Shown in pieces: positions 1 to 6,307 of a stretch of 6,743 bases of DNA. The stretch lies in the NCBI GenBank assembly GCA_030597645.1, contig JAUVRN010000108.1, positions 1 through 6,743 on the forward strand, read 5' to 3'. A model generated the notes under the pieces. It was not told the DNA's origin. It searched no databases and worked only from the letters and a program-made list of their open reading frames with translations. Positions within the stretch are counted from its first letter, which is position 1, and every line of letters starts with the position of its first letter. The DNA comes from Candidatus Zixiibacteriota bacterium. Lineage in GTDB: Bacteria > Zixibacteria > MSB-5A5 > JAUVRN01. Position numbers and translations under genes: made by a program.

Positions 1-2
1 GC

Positions 3-563
3 GTCGCCCTGGCCGGCGCCGTGGTACTCGCGCTGGGCCTGTGGATGTCCTACTTGCTCGAGGGCGAAACAGGCGGGGTCTCTGCCGGCGACCAGTACGA
101 CGTGGCGGTGATGTACTTTGACGACCTCACCGGAGACGCCGGGGGCGGCCGCACCGGTCAGATGGTCACAGAACTCCTGATCACCGATCTGAGCAGCGCC
201 CGCTACCTACGCGTGCTGTCCAGCCAGCGCCTCTACGACATCCTGCGCCAAAAAGACGGAAAAGGGCAGGAAATCGATCGCCGCGTCGCCACCGAGGTGG
301 CCCGTGAGGCCGGCGCCCGCAACATGATCACGGGCACCATCGCCAAGTCCGGCGACCGAACACGCCTCGACGCCAAACTGATCGATGTGGCCACCGGCGA
401 AGTGGTCCGTGCCGAGCGTGTCGAAGGCAGCGACCTGTTCACCATGGTCGATTCGCTGTCGGCGAGGATCCGCCGGCACGTCAGCACGCCCGCCGACCTC
501 AGAGCAGACACGGGCGTGGAGTTGTCGATCGCGGAGGCCACGACCAGCAATGAGGAGGCGTAG
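3..563 (+). CDS. N-terminal piece: transmembrane segment + CsgG/TolB-N-like domain (5' partial)
   Basis: The frame is open from the left edge, so the GTG at 21 is unlikely to be the real start; the hydrophobic codons begin at position 3. The first visible residues (VALAGAVVLALGLW) form a single membrane helix. After a short Gly-rich linker comes an alpha/beta domain starting DVAVMYFDDLTGD, continuing through TELLITDLSS and RVLSSQRLYDILRQ, then a GARNMITGTI strand and an LDAKLIDVATGEVV strand pair, about residues 28-165. This is the pattern of the CsgG/FlgO/TolB-N-like domain between the membrane helix and TPRs in many bacterial Ser/Thr kinase-like receptors. It probably acts as an envelope-side ligand or protein interaction domain; the ligand is unknown. 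Translation meets TAG at 561-563 immediately before the first TPR, so conventional termination gives a protein without its TPR half. The domain call comes from sequence pattern only. Confidence 0.65.
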   Translation, partial: VALAGAVVLALGLWMSYLLEGETGGVSAGDQYDVAVMYFDDLTGDAGGGRTGQMVTELLITDLSSARYLRVLSSQRLYDILRQKDGKGQEIDRRVATEVAREAGARNMITGTIAKSGDRTRLDAKLIDVATGEVVRAERVEGSDLFTMVDSLSARIRRHVSTPADLRADTGVELSIAEATTSNEEA

Positions 564-710
564 CGCCAGTATATCGAAGGCATCGATTGTTACCACCGAC
601 TGGACTGGGATCCGGCTCTCGCACACTTCGACAGTGCCATAGCCCTCGATTCGAACTTTGCCCTGGCATACCTGCGGGCGGGGATCGCGTCGTTTTCGAG
701 CAATCGCGCC

Positions 711-1934
711 GTGCGTGGATACCGGTACGTGGGATTCGGCGAGGAGGCGCTCAAGTCCGGCCTGCTGCCTCCACGGGAGAGCCTTCTCGTGGCCGCGTTC
801 ACGCGGCTCACCGACGGCAACGACATACGCGGCGGGCTGGAACTGTTCGGCCAACTGGCGGAGCGCTACCCGGACGACAAGGAAGCACACTTCTGGCAGG
901 GTACACTGACCTGGCAGACAGGCAACGCCCGGGACGGGATCGCCATGATGCGCAAAGCGCTCGAACTGGATCCGACGTATCCGTTCGCACTGTTGAATCT
1001 GTCGGCCGCCTACAAGGATATCGACGACATACCCAACGCCATCGTGATGGCGGAGCGTTACCGTACCGAACGGCCGGACGAAGCCCCTCCGCGCCTGATG
1101 CTGGCCGGGCTCTACGTCCGGGTAAATCAGCTCGACCGGGCGCGTGCGGAGATCGAGGAGGCGCACACACGGCAGCCCGACTCTTATGCGACCATGGCGG
1201 TGCTCTGCGACTACTATGCTCGGGCCGGGTACATCGACTCCATCCGACCGGCCGTAGAGCCATTCTTGCACGACACGGTGAGCGTGCAGCATCGCACACT
1301 CGCCCAGAGCACGTGGGCCCAGGCCCTGTTTCTCGACGGCCGCTTCGACGACTCGTTCGCTGCGTTTCGCGGGACCGTTCGCATAGAAGAGACCGAAGGA
1401 GACTCGCTCGCGGTGGCCGGCCACCTGCTGGCCATGGCCAGGCGGTACCTGACGCTGGGCCAGACGGACAGCTGCAGGACGGCGTTCAAGCGGGCCTACC
1501 GCATCGGTCCGGACGAACTGAAGTTTGTCGTCCTGCCCTATCGCCTGGCCCTGCGCGAGGGCGACATGGACCGGGCGGCGAACGTGCGCGAAAAACTGCT
1601 GAACCGCCTCGCCAAGAATGTCAGCGCCGAGATGGCCGAACGCAGGGAGATCGCGTTTGAGGCGGAAGAGGACCTGGCGCGGGGTGGCTACCGGAACGCC
1701 CTGGACAAGCTCATTCGTTACCGGCGCATGATTGGCGATCCAGACGACTACTCGTACTGGGTCGGACTGGCGTACCTGGAGACGGGGCATCCCGATTCGG
1801 CTCGGCACGAACTACAGCAGAGCGTCTCGAGATACAGTCCTTTCAATGCCAACGCCTACTGGCTCCTCTCCTGGTACGAACTCGGGCGCACGCACGAGGC
1901 CCTCGGCAACAAGGGCGATGCCGCGGCCGCCTAG
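711..1934 (+). CDS. TPR-repeat piece downstream of the first in-frame TAG
   Basis: Coding character begins directly after the TAG, at 564, in the same frame as the upstream piece. The first possible start codon is only the GTG at 711, inside TPR-like sequence and without a convincing Shine-Dalgarno, so independent initiation looks poor. The protein is a string of helical repeats: a TPR at 564-680 (YHRLDWDPALAHFDSAIALD), a clear one near 895-1010 (GIAMMRKALELDPTYPFALL) and degenerate ones to about 1930 (ALGNKGDAAAA). There is no enzymatic motif. TPRs mediate protein-protein contacts, here probably as the sensory or scaffold part of the larger membrane protein. The frame ends at TAG 1932-1934, but another 31 family-like codons follow to 2030. 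Taken alone this would be called a hypothetical TPR protein; I consider it a fragment of the composite locus. Confidence 0.6.
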   Translation: MRGYRYVGFGEEALKSGLLPPRESLLVAAFTRLTDGNDIRGGLELFGQLAERYPDDKEAHFWQGTLTWQTGNARDGIAMMRKALELDPTYPFALLNLSAAYKDIDDIPNAIVMAERYRTERPDEAPPRLMLAGLYVRVNQLDRARAEIEEAHTRQPDSYATMAVLCDYYARAGYIDSIRPAVEPFLHDTVSVQHRTLAQSTWAQALFLDGRFDDSFAAFRGTVRIEETEGDSLAVAGHLLAMARRYLTLGQTDSCRTAFKRAYRIGPDELKFVVLPYRLALREGDMDRAANVREKLLNRLAKNVSAEMAERREIAFEAEEDLARGGYRNALDKLIRYRRMIGDPDDYSYWVGLAYLETGHPDSARHELQQSVSRYSPFNANAYWLLSWYELGRTHEALGNKGDAAAA

Positions 1935-2030
1935 CGCAAGGATCTCAGCCGCTGGGGCCGGGCCGACCGGCTGGTGCCGCAGGTGAACCTGGCCCGCGAG
2001 CGCCTTCGCGATCTCGTACCGGCATCGTAG
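1935..2030 (+). other. C-terminal helix coding remnant after the second in-frame TAG
   Basis: These 31 codons plus a TAG stop continue the TPR frame: RKDLSRWGRAD, then VPQVNLARERLRDL. This matches the usual end of such TPR proteins, where the last repeat is followed by a helix of the type (A)YRxFLxRWxxAD...VxxARxRL. The segment has no start codon of its own in a useful place and is not a separate gene. It is listed because it shows that the TAG at 1932-1934 cuts the protein about 31 residues short of its natural end. The match rests on recalled family pattern, not an alignment. Confidence 0.55.
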
Positions 2031-2136
2031 TGCCGTGACCCAGGACGCTGGCCCGGGCCTGAAGGGCCGGAATCTGGCCCCCTCCGCATATCTCTGCGCC
2101 TCTCCGCCGGCCTGTATCCTCGTATCAATCCCCAGC

Positions 2137-2165
2137 TTGACCCTGTAGAGGGCAACCCGTAGCCT
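2137..2165 (+). promoter_or_regulatory. Putative sigma70-type promoter for the radical SAM gene
   Basis: TTGACC (2137-2142, five of six to TTGACA) is followed after exactly 17 bases by TAGCCT (2160-2165), which keeps the three most conserved positions of TATAAT. A start near 2172 would leave a leader of roughly 27 nt before the ATG at 2199. The rest of the 168-bp gap (2031-2198) shows only short GC-rich self-complementary stretches near 2050-2085, without a T-run. The -10 box is weak, so this is a candidate only. Confidence 0.35.
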
Positions 2166-2198
2166 CCTCCAATCTGAACTCAAGCAGGCCACAACATC

Positions 2199-3761
2199 AT
2201 GCGCAGACTACGTATCGGTATCATCGACCTCGTGACCAAGACGCCCAGAGGCGGCCTATGGGCGCGTGCCATGAACGCCAACTTCGCCAGCATCATGCCG
2301 CAGGTAGTGGCTACCTGGTGCGAGCAGGAAGGCCACGATGTCAGGCTGGTCTGCTACACAGGATTCGAGGATCTGTCCCGTGAGGTGCCGGATGACTGTG
2401 ACCTCGTCTTTATAAGCTCATTCTCACAGGCGGCGCAGCTTGCCTACGCCCTGAGCAACCGGTACCGGTCCCGCGGAGCGATCACGGCGCTGGGAGGGCC
2501 GCACGCCCGCTGTTACCCTCAGGATGCCTGCAAGTACTTCGACTACGTATTCGGCTTTACGGATCGGCCGCTGGTGCACGACATGCTCCAGGAGTGCGCG
2601 CAGCACAGGCCGATGGGTGTGCGCCTCACCGTCCCCCGCCAGCCCTCCGATCTGCCCGGAGTCCAGGAGCGGTGGAAGTGGATCGATCTGACGCTCCGCA
2701 AGGCGCCGGCCATCAAGATCGTGCCGATGATCGGAAGCATGGGCTGCCCCGATACATGCAGCTTCTGCATCGACGCGGAGGTCCCCTACGAGCCGCTGTC
2801 ATTCGAGGTCCTGCGTGACGACCTGCGCTTCCTGCTCACCCGGTTCAAACGGCCTGTCGTGGGCTGGCACGACCCCAACTTCGGCATTCGGTTCGACGAC
2901 TACATGGACAGCATCGAGGCGGCGGTGCCACCAGGCAGCATCAACTTCATTGCCGAGAGCAGCCTCGCCATCCTCACCGAACCGCACGTACAGCGACTGA
3001 GCCGCAACGGATTCAAGGCGATCCTTCCCGGCGTCGAGTCCTGGTATGACCTGGGCGCCAAGTCCAGGACGGGCAGCCGCCAGGGCGAAGAGAAGGTCAG
3101 GGCGGTCTCCGAGCACGTCAACATGATCCTGCGCTACATCCCGTACATGCAGACCAATTTCGTGGTCGGTCTCGACAGCGATGTGGGGGTCGAGCCATTC
3201 CGGCTGACCAAGCAGTTCATCGACCTGGCGCCGGGGACGTTTCCCGGGTACTCGCTGCTCTCCGCGTTCGGCCAGGCGGCACCGCTGAACCTGGAGTACC
3301 AGGCCGACGGGCGTGTTCTGCCCTTTCCGTTCCACTTTCTCAACAACAACCACGCCATGAACGTCAGGCCCAAGAACTACTCCTGGCCCGAGTTCTACGA
3401 TCACGTCATCGACCTGACGGCCCACTCCTTCTCGTGGCCCACTATCGCGCACCGGTTCACGGGGGGCGGCTCGGCCATTCCCAAGTGGCTGAACCTGTTG
3501 CGCGCGGTGTCGTCGGAGGGATTCGGGCGGCTCAAGTACTATCGTGAATTGCGGCGGCGCCTCGACACCGACCGGCCGCTGCGCGCCTACTTCGAGCAGG
3601 AGACGACGGAGTTGCCAGACTTCTTCCTGCAGCGGATGAAACGTGAATTGGGCGAGTTCTGGGATTGGTTGCCCGAAGGCGCGATATACCACGAGCCCAA
3701 CGCGTACCTGCTGGAGAAGATGCGTACACCCGCGGTGCCGGAAGAAGTGCAGGCCGCCTGA
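2199..3761 (+). CDS. B12-binding domain-containing radical SAM protein, substrate unknown
   Basis: A 520-aa cytoplasmic protein. Residues about 4-135 form a Rossmann-like cobalamin-binding domain (RIGIIDLV first strand, EGHDVRLV, DDCDLVFISSF, ITALGGPHARCYP near 95-107). The canonical DxHxxG cobalamin motif is absent, as in many radical SAM members that bind B12 without a protein His ligand. A radical SAM core follows. Its iron-sulfur motif CPDTCSFC has Cys183, Cys187 and Cys190 (CxxxCxxC), expected to hold a 4Fe-4S cluster that cleaves S-adenosylmethionine. GWHDPNFGIRF and GVESWYDLGAKS are later conserved-looking blocks, and residues about 400-520 are a helical C-terminal extension. Family members catalyse methylations, ring contractions or other radical steps; nothing here fixes the substrate. 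The ATG at 2199 precedes the first beta strand and has a weak AAGCAGG upstream (2182-2188). The gene stops with TGA and converges on the ceramide operon, so it is not co-transcribed with it. Confidence 0.9.
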   Translation: MRRLRIGIIDLVTKTPRGGLWARAMNANFASIMPQVVATWCEQEGHDVRLVCYTGFEDLSREVPDDCDLVFISSFSQAAQLAYALSNRYRSRGAITALGGPHARCYPQDACKYFDYVFGFTDRPLVHDMLQECAQHRPMGVRLTVPRQPSDLPGVQERWKWIDLTLRKAPAIKIVPMIGSMGCPDTCSFCIDAEVPYEPLSFEVLRDDLRFLLTRFKRPVVGWHDPNFGIRFDDYMDSIEAAVPPGSINFIAESSLAILTEPHVQRLSRNGFKAILPGVESWYDLGAKSRTGSRQGEEKVRAVSEHVNMILRYIPYMQTNFVVGLDSDVGVEPFRLTKQFIDLAPGTFPGYSLLSAFGQAAPLNLEYQADGRVLPFPFHFLNNNHAMNVRPKNYSWPEFYDHVIDLTAHSFSWPTIAHRFTGGGSAIPKWLNLLRAVSSEGFGRLKYYRELRRRLDTDRPLRAYFEQETTELPDFFLQRMKRELGEFWDWLPEGAIYHEPNAYLLEKMRTPAVPEEVQAA

Positions 3762-3767
3762 CCTCTT

Positions 3768-3787
3768 GACCGGCTCCGGTCGTTTCT
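3768..3787 (+). terminator. Weak terminator-like hairpin after the radical SAM gene
   Basis: GACCG (3768-3772) and CGGTC (3777-3781) can form a 5-bp stem with a GCTC loop, followed by GTTTCTC. It sits 6 bases after the TGA of the radical SAM gene. The stem is short and the T-run imperfect, so intrinsic termination is uncertain. Confidence 0.3.
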
Positions 3788-3800
3788 CACTCCACATGAA

Positions 3801-3828
3801 TCCAACCGCCAGCGGCGAGCAGGTTGGA
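3801..3828. repeat. 7-bp inverted repeat between convergent genes
   Basis: TCCAACC (3801-3807) and GGTTGGA (3822-3828) are perfect inverted copies with a 14-nt loop that contains a small GCC/GGC inner stem. It lies between the 3' ends of the two convergent genes, 8 bases beyond the bcerS stop. Neither strand has a T-run after it. A bidirectional transcription-slowing or mRNA-end-protecting hairpin is possible. Confidence 0.3.
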
Positions 3829-3836
3829 ACCCAGCG

Positions 3837-4976
3837 CTACAAGTCTTTGCCGTATACCCTGTAGGTCTTGTAGCGGTGGGCACCCATGGCGTGGGCCGCG
3901 CGGATCATCATCTCATTGTCTTCCAGCACCCAGGAGAATTCGCCTTTCCTGTATCCCCGGGCCGTACCGCGATCGAAGCTCTCGATGTAGAAAACCGCTT
4001 CGATTCCGCGGTTCCGATGATCGTGGACGACGCCCATGGTCAGCGTGCGGGTACTGGCGACGTTGTGTGCCACCTTGAGGTCCCACAGGAGTCGAAACCA
4101 GCCAAAGGGCAATAGCCGGCCGGATCGGAGTTTGATCTGACTCTCGTAGATGTTGGGCAGGCTCAGACAGAAGCCCACCGCCTCACCCTCGATCTCGGCG
4201 ATAAATGCAATCTCCGGATCGATGATCAGCTTCATGTCCTTGGCGATGTGCTGGAACTCCTCTTCTCTCAGCGGCACAAAGCCCCAATTCTTGCTCCAGG
4301 CCTCGTTGTAGATCTTGCGCACCTGCTCGAGTTCCTCGCCGAAGCGTTTCATGTTGATCCGGCGAATGGTCACCCCGACCCGCTCCCGCACGCGATTGGC
4401 GATCCTGCGTATTCGATCGGGTATGGGATCGACCTCGTGCTTGATGAAGGCCCAGAGGTCCCTCTCCTTGACCATCCCGCAGCGCTCGGCCAGGCTCAGG
4501 TCGTACGGATGGGTGTGGGGCATCATGACCATGGGCGGCGTGTCGAAGCCGTCGGCCAGGAATCCGACCTCGTGGTTGGTGGAGAAGCTGCACGGCCCCC
4601 ACATCCTGTTCATGCCGCGGGCCCGCAGCCACTCCGAGGCGGTGTCGTACAGCGTCACGGCCACCTGTTCATCGTCGATGGACTCGTAGAACCCAAAGTG
4701 CCCCGTGCGCTCCCCATGGAATTCGTTGTAGTCGGCATTGACGCACGCCGAAATGCGACCGACGGGTGTGCCGCCTCGATAGGCCATCCAGAGCGACACC
4801 TCCGCGGTTTGGTAGAAGGGGTTCTTCTTGAAATCCAGGAAGGCCAGGCGATCGACGATCAGTGGCGGAACCCAGCGCGGATCGTCCCGGTCCAGTGAGC
4901 AGGGCCGCTTGATAAACTGTTTGAGCTCGGACTTGCTGCGAATGGGGCGGACGTCGATCGAACCGCCGGGACTCAC
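3837..4976 (-). CDS. bcerS: Bacterial ceramide synthase, GNAT-superfamily N-acyltransferase
   Basis: 379 aa, cytoplasmic, no signal peptide or clear membrane helix. In the Caulobacter-type pathway bCerS transfers a fatty acyl group to the amino group of the sphingoid intermediate made by SPT. Seen: an N-terminal part (DVRPIRSKSELKQFIKRP, FKKNPFYQ near 49-55, WGPCSFSTNHEVG near 126-138) and a C-terminal GNAT-like part with NWGFVPLREEEF (230-241), a HDHRNRGIEA loop (318-327) resembling the GNAT acyl-CoA-binding turn, and EFSWVLEDN (346-354). The length and these blocks match the roughly 380-aa family often labelled only as GNAT or hypothetical. Start: GTG at 4976, overlapping the spt TGA as GTGA, which implies translational coupling. 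The frame stays open upstream to 5618, but that part is antisense-like shadow inside spt. Stop is TAG; reading through it would add about 345 residues antisense to the radical SAM gene. The ceramide synthase role is inferred from family and the adjacent spt. Confidence 0.8.
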   Translation of the reverse strand: MSPGGSIDVRPIRSKSELKQFIKRPCSLDRDDPRWVPPLIVDRLAFLDFKKNPFYQTAEVSLWMAYRGGTPVGRISACVNADYNEFHGERTGHFGFYESIDDEQVAVTLYDTASEWLRARGMNRMWGPCSFSTNHEVGFLADGFDTPPMVMMPHTHPYDLSLAERCGMVKERDLWAFIKHEVDPIPDRIRRIANRVRERVGVTIRRINMKRFGEELEQVRKIYNEAWSKNWGFVPLREEEFQHIAKDMKLIIDPEIAFIAEIEGEAVGFCLSLPNIYESQIKLRSGRLLPFGWFRLLWDLKVAHNVASTRTLTMGVVHDHRNRGIEAVFYIESFDRGTARGYRKGEFSWVLEDNEMMIRAAHAMGAHRYKTYRVYGKDL

Positions 4977-6202
4977 GTGTCTTGTACTTCCACCGGGCGG
5001 TTCAGGATGCCGAGCTTGCGACCCACCTGTTCGAACACGGAAAGGACCCGATCCATCTGCGCATCGGTGTGCGTGGCGGTGTAAGAAGGCCGAATCAGCG
5101 CGTGGTTGGGCGGCACGGCAGGTGCGATCACGGGGTTGGCGAAGATGCCGCTGAGCGTCAGCTCTTTCCAGAACGCAAAGCAGAGCTCGTCGCTGCCGAT
5201 GTACAACGGGATGATCGGCGTGACCGTACTGCCGACGTTGAACCCGAGGCGCGTGTACTCGTCGCGCATGCGGTGCGTGATGCGCCACAGCGCTTTGCGG
5301 CGCTCCGGTTCCGATTCGATGATGTCGAGCGCGGCCAGGGCCACGGCCGCGTTGGCCGGCGGGATGGAGGCCGAGAAGATGAGCTCCCGCGCAAAGTGCT
5401 TGAGATAGTGAATGGTGTCGTCGTCGCCCGCCACGAAGCCGCCCAGCGAGGCAAAGGACTTGGAGAATGTCCCGGTGATGAGATCTATGTCGTCGTTGTG
5501 CCCGAAGTGGGCCGCGGTGCCGTTGCCACGCGGACCCATGACGCCGATGGCGTGGGCGTCGTCGATGAGAATGCGGAATCCCAGTTTTTTCTTGAGTGCG
5601 ACCAGCTCCGGCACGCATGCCAGGTCGCCCTCCATGCTGAACACACCGTCGGTGGCCACCAGCTTGGCCACATCAGGAGACGTCTGAGTCACGACGCGCT
5701 CGAGATCCTCCATATCGTTGTGGCCGTACTTGTATGTCTTACCAAAGGTCAGACGCGCACCGTCCACCAGGCTGGCGTGATTGGCGCGGTCCATAAAGAG
5801 GGCCTCGTTTCGCCCCATGATAGCCGACAGGGTACCGAGATTGGTCTGGTAACCGGTGGAAAAGACCAGGGCCGCCTCCTTGTCCATAAAGCGGGCCAGG
5901 CGTGCCTCCAGCTCTTCGTGCAGTTCGAGGGTACCGTTGAGAAACCGGGAGCCGGTGCAACCGGAGCCGAACCGGTTGATCGCGTCGATGGCGGCTTCCT
6001 TGACGCGGGGATCGGACGTCAGTCCGAGATAGTTGTTGGACCCGATCATGATCAGGCGCTGGCCTTTGATCACGACCTCGGTGTCCTGGCCCGAGCTGAT
6101 GGCGCGGAAGTACGGGTACATCCCCGCCTCCATCACCTCGCGCGCTCTCGTGAAGTTACGACACTTGTCGAATATGTCCACCGGATGCTCGGCGTTCGGC
6201 AA
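4973..6202 (-). CDS. spt: Serine palmitoyltransferase (PLP-dependent alpha-oxoamine synthase)
   Basis: About 409 aa, soluble, the size of bacterial SPT. It condenses L-serine with an acyl thioester, releasing CO2, to give 3-ketosphinganine, the first step of sphingolipid synthesis. Fold-type I PLP residues are visible: His142 (RANHAS, ring stacking), Asp214 and His217 (DDAH), and the Schiff-base Lys248 in GTFSKSFASLGGF. Their spacing (75 and 31 residues) equals that of H159/H234/K265 in Sphingomonas SPT. LIRPSYTATHT near 369-379 supplies the carboxylate-binding Arg. The N-terminal YPYFRAISSGQDTEV block and GSRFLNGTLELHEELE favour SPT over 2-amino-3-ketobutyrate ligase or 8-amino-7-oxononanoate synthase. 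Start: TTG at 6202 with GAGGG about 10 nt upstream; the GTG at 6181 (giving VDIFDKC) is an equally good choice given where related proteins begin. First gene of the operon, overlapping bcerS by 4 bp. Confidence 0.88.
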   Translation of the reverse strand: MPNAEHPVDIFDKCRNFTRAREVMEAGMYPYFRAISSGQDTEVVIKGQRLIMIGSNNYLGLTSDPRVKEAAIDAINRFGSGCTGSRFLNGTLELHEELEARLARFMDKEAALVFSTGYQTNLGTLSAIMGRNEALFMDRANHASLVDGARLTFGKTYKYGHNDMEDLERVVTQTSPDVAKLVATDGVFSMEGDLACVPELVALKKKLGFRILIDDAHAIGVMGPRGNGTAAHFGHNDDIDLITGTFSKSFASLGGFVAGDDDTIHYLKHFARELIFSASIPPANAAVALAALDIIESEPERRKALWRITHRMRDEYTRLGFNVGSTVTPIIPLYIGSDELCFAFWKELTLSGIFANPVIAPAVPPNHALIRPSYTATHTDAQMDRVLSVFEQVGRKLGILNRPVEVQDT

Positions 6203-6264
6203 TCCGCGGTTGCCCTCGTACCACGGAGCCCCTACGTTAAACGGCGCTCTCGGCCCAGACCGGG

Positions 6265-6288
6265 CTCTTGGGCGCCGCGGCCCAAGAG
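6265..6288. promoter_or_regulatory. Perfect 9-bp inverted repeat in the spt/cerR divergent intergenic region
   Basis: CTCTTGGGC (6265-6273) and GCCCAAGAG (6280-6288) are exact inverted copies around a 6-nt GCCGCG spacer. A smaller stem, GCCC (6253-6256) with GGGC (6262-6265), abuts it on the left. The element lies in the 105-bp gap between the divergent spt and cerR starts and 19 bp before the cerR ATG. Neither strand carries a T-run, so it is not an intrinsic terminator of the usual kind. An operator for a dimeric regulator, or a 5'-leader hairpin of the cerR mRNA, are the two simple readings. I see no convincing -35/-10 pair in the gap. Confidence 0.45.
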
Positions 6289-6307
6289 TAAGGCGGCCCC
6301 TAATCCC

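Larger units (their letters stand above)
1..2030 (+). pseudogene. Composite locus: membrane-anchored CsgG/TolB-N-like + TPR protein interrupted by two in-frame TAG codons (5' partial)
   Basis: Seen: a single frame (codons from position 3) stays coding-like to 2030, about 675 sense-or-TAG codons, broken only by TAG at 561-563 and at 1932-1934 and ended by TAG at 2028-2030. There is no frameshift. The residues flanking each TAG read like uninterrupted family sequence: EEA-[TAG]-RQYIEG opens a TPR helix and AAA-[TAG]-RKDLSRWG opens the C-terminal helix. Proteins of this type usually have AYR at these points, so Tyr (TAC/TAT) is the likely ancestral codon in both. The layout (membrane helix, CsgG/TolB-N-like domain, TPRs) is typical of C-terminal halves of eukaryotic-like Ser/Thr kinases or winged-helix regulators, whose N-terminal domain would lie left of the window. 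It is either a young pseudogene, a TAG-readthrough gene, or a sequencing/assembly artefact. The one-frame continuity is certain; the cause is not. Confidence 0.7.

Noticed and set aside
561..563. Pyrrolysine insertion as the definite explanation of the TAG codons
   Set aside because: No pyl genes are visible, the protein is not a methylamine methyltransferase, the expected residue is Tyr, and bcerS uses TAG as a true stop.
587..1660. 357-codon plus-strand open frame overlapping the TPR region
   Set aside because: The composition is Arg/Gly/Pro-rich with no repeats, while the overlapping frame has clear TPR periodicity.
207..1808. Long minus-strand open frame of 533 codons opposite the TPR locus
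   Set aside because: It is antisense to a well-supported TPR/CsgG-like frame, its composition is Arg/Val/Gly-rich without domain motifs, and long antisense open frames are common in GC-rich DNA.
2050..2085. GC-rich self-complementary stretch after the TPR locus as a terminator
   Set aside because: The stems are only 4-5 bp with mismatches, several pairings compete, and no T-run follows on either strand.
2799..3797. 332-codon minus-strand open frame opposite the radical SAM gene
   Set aside because: It is an antisense shadow of a clear radical SAM coding sequence, with no recognisable motif; it also shares the bcerS frame only by chance.
4248..4898. 216-codon plus-strand open frame opposite bcerS
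   Set aside because: It is antisense to conserved bCerS blocks and lacks any supported domain or ribosome site.
4977..5618. N-terminal extension of the bcerS frame up to 5618
   Set aside because: It lies entirely inside spt in another frame, is Arg/His-rich and without family similarity, and the GTG at 4976 gives the usual length of about 380 aa.
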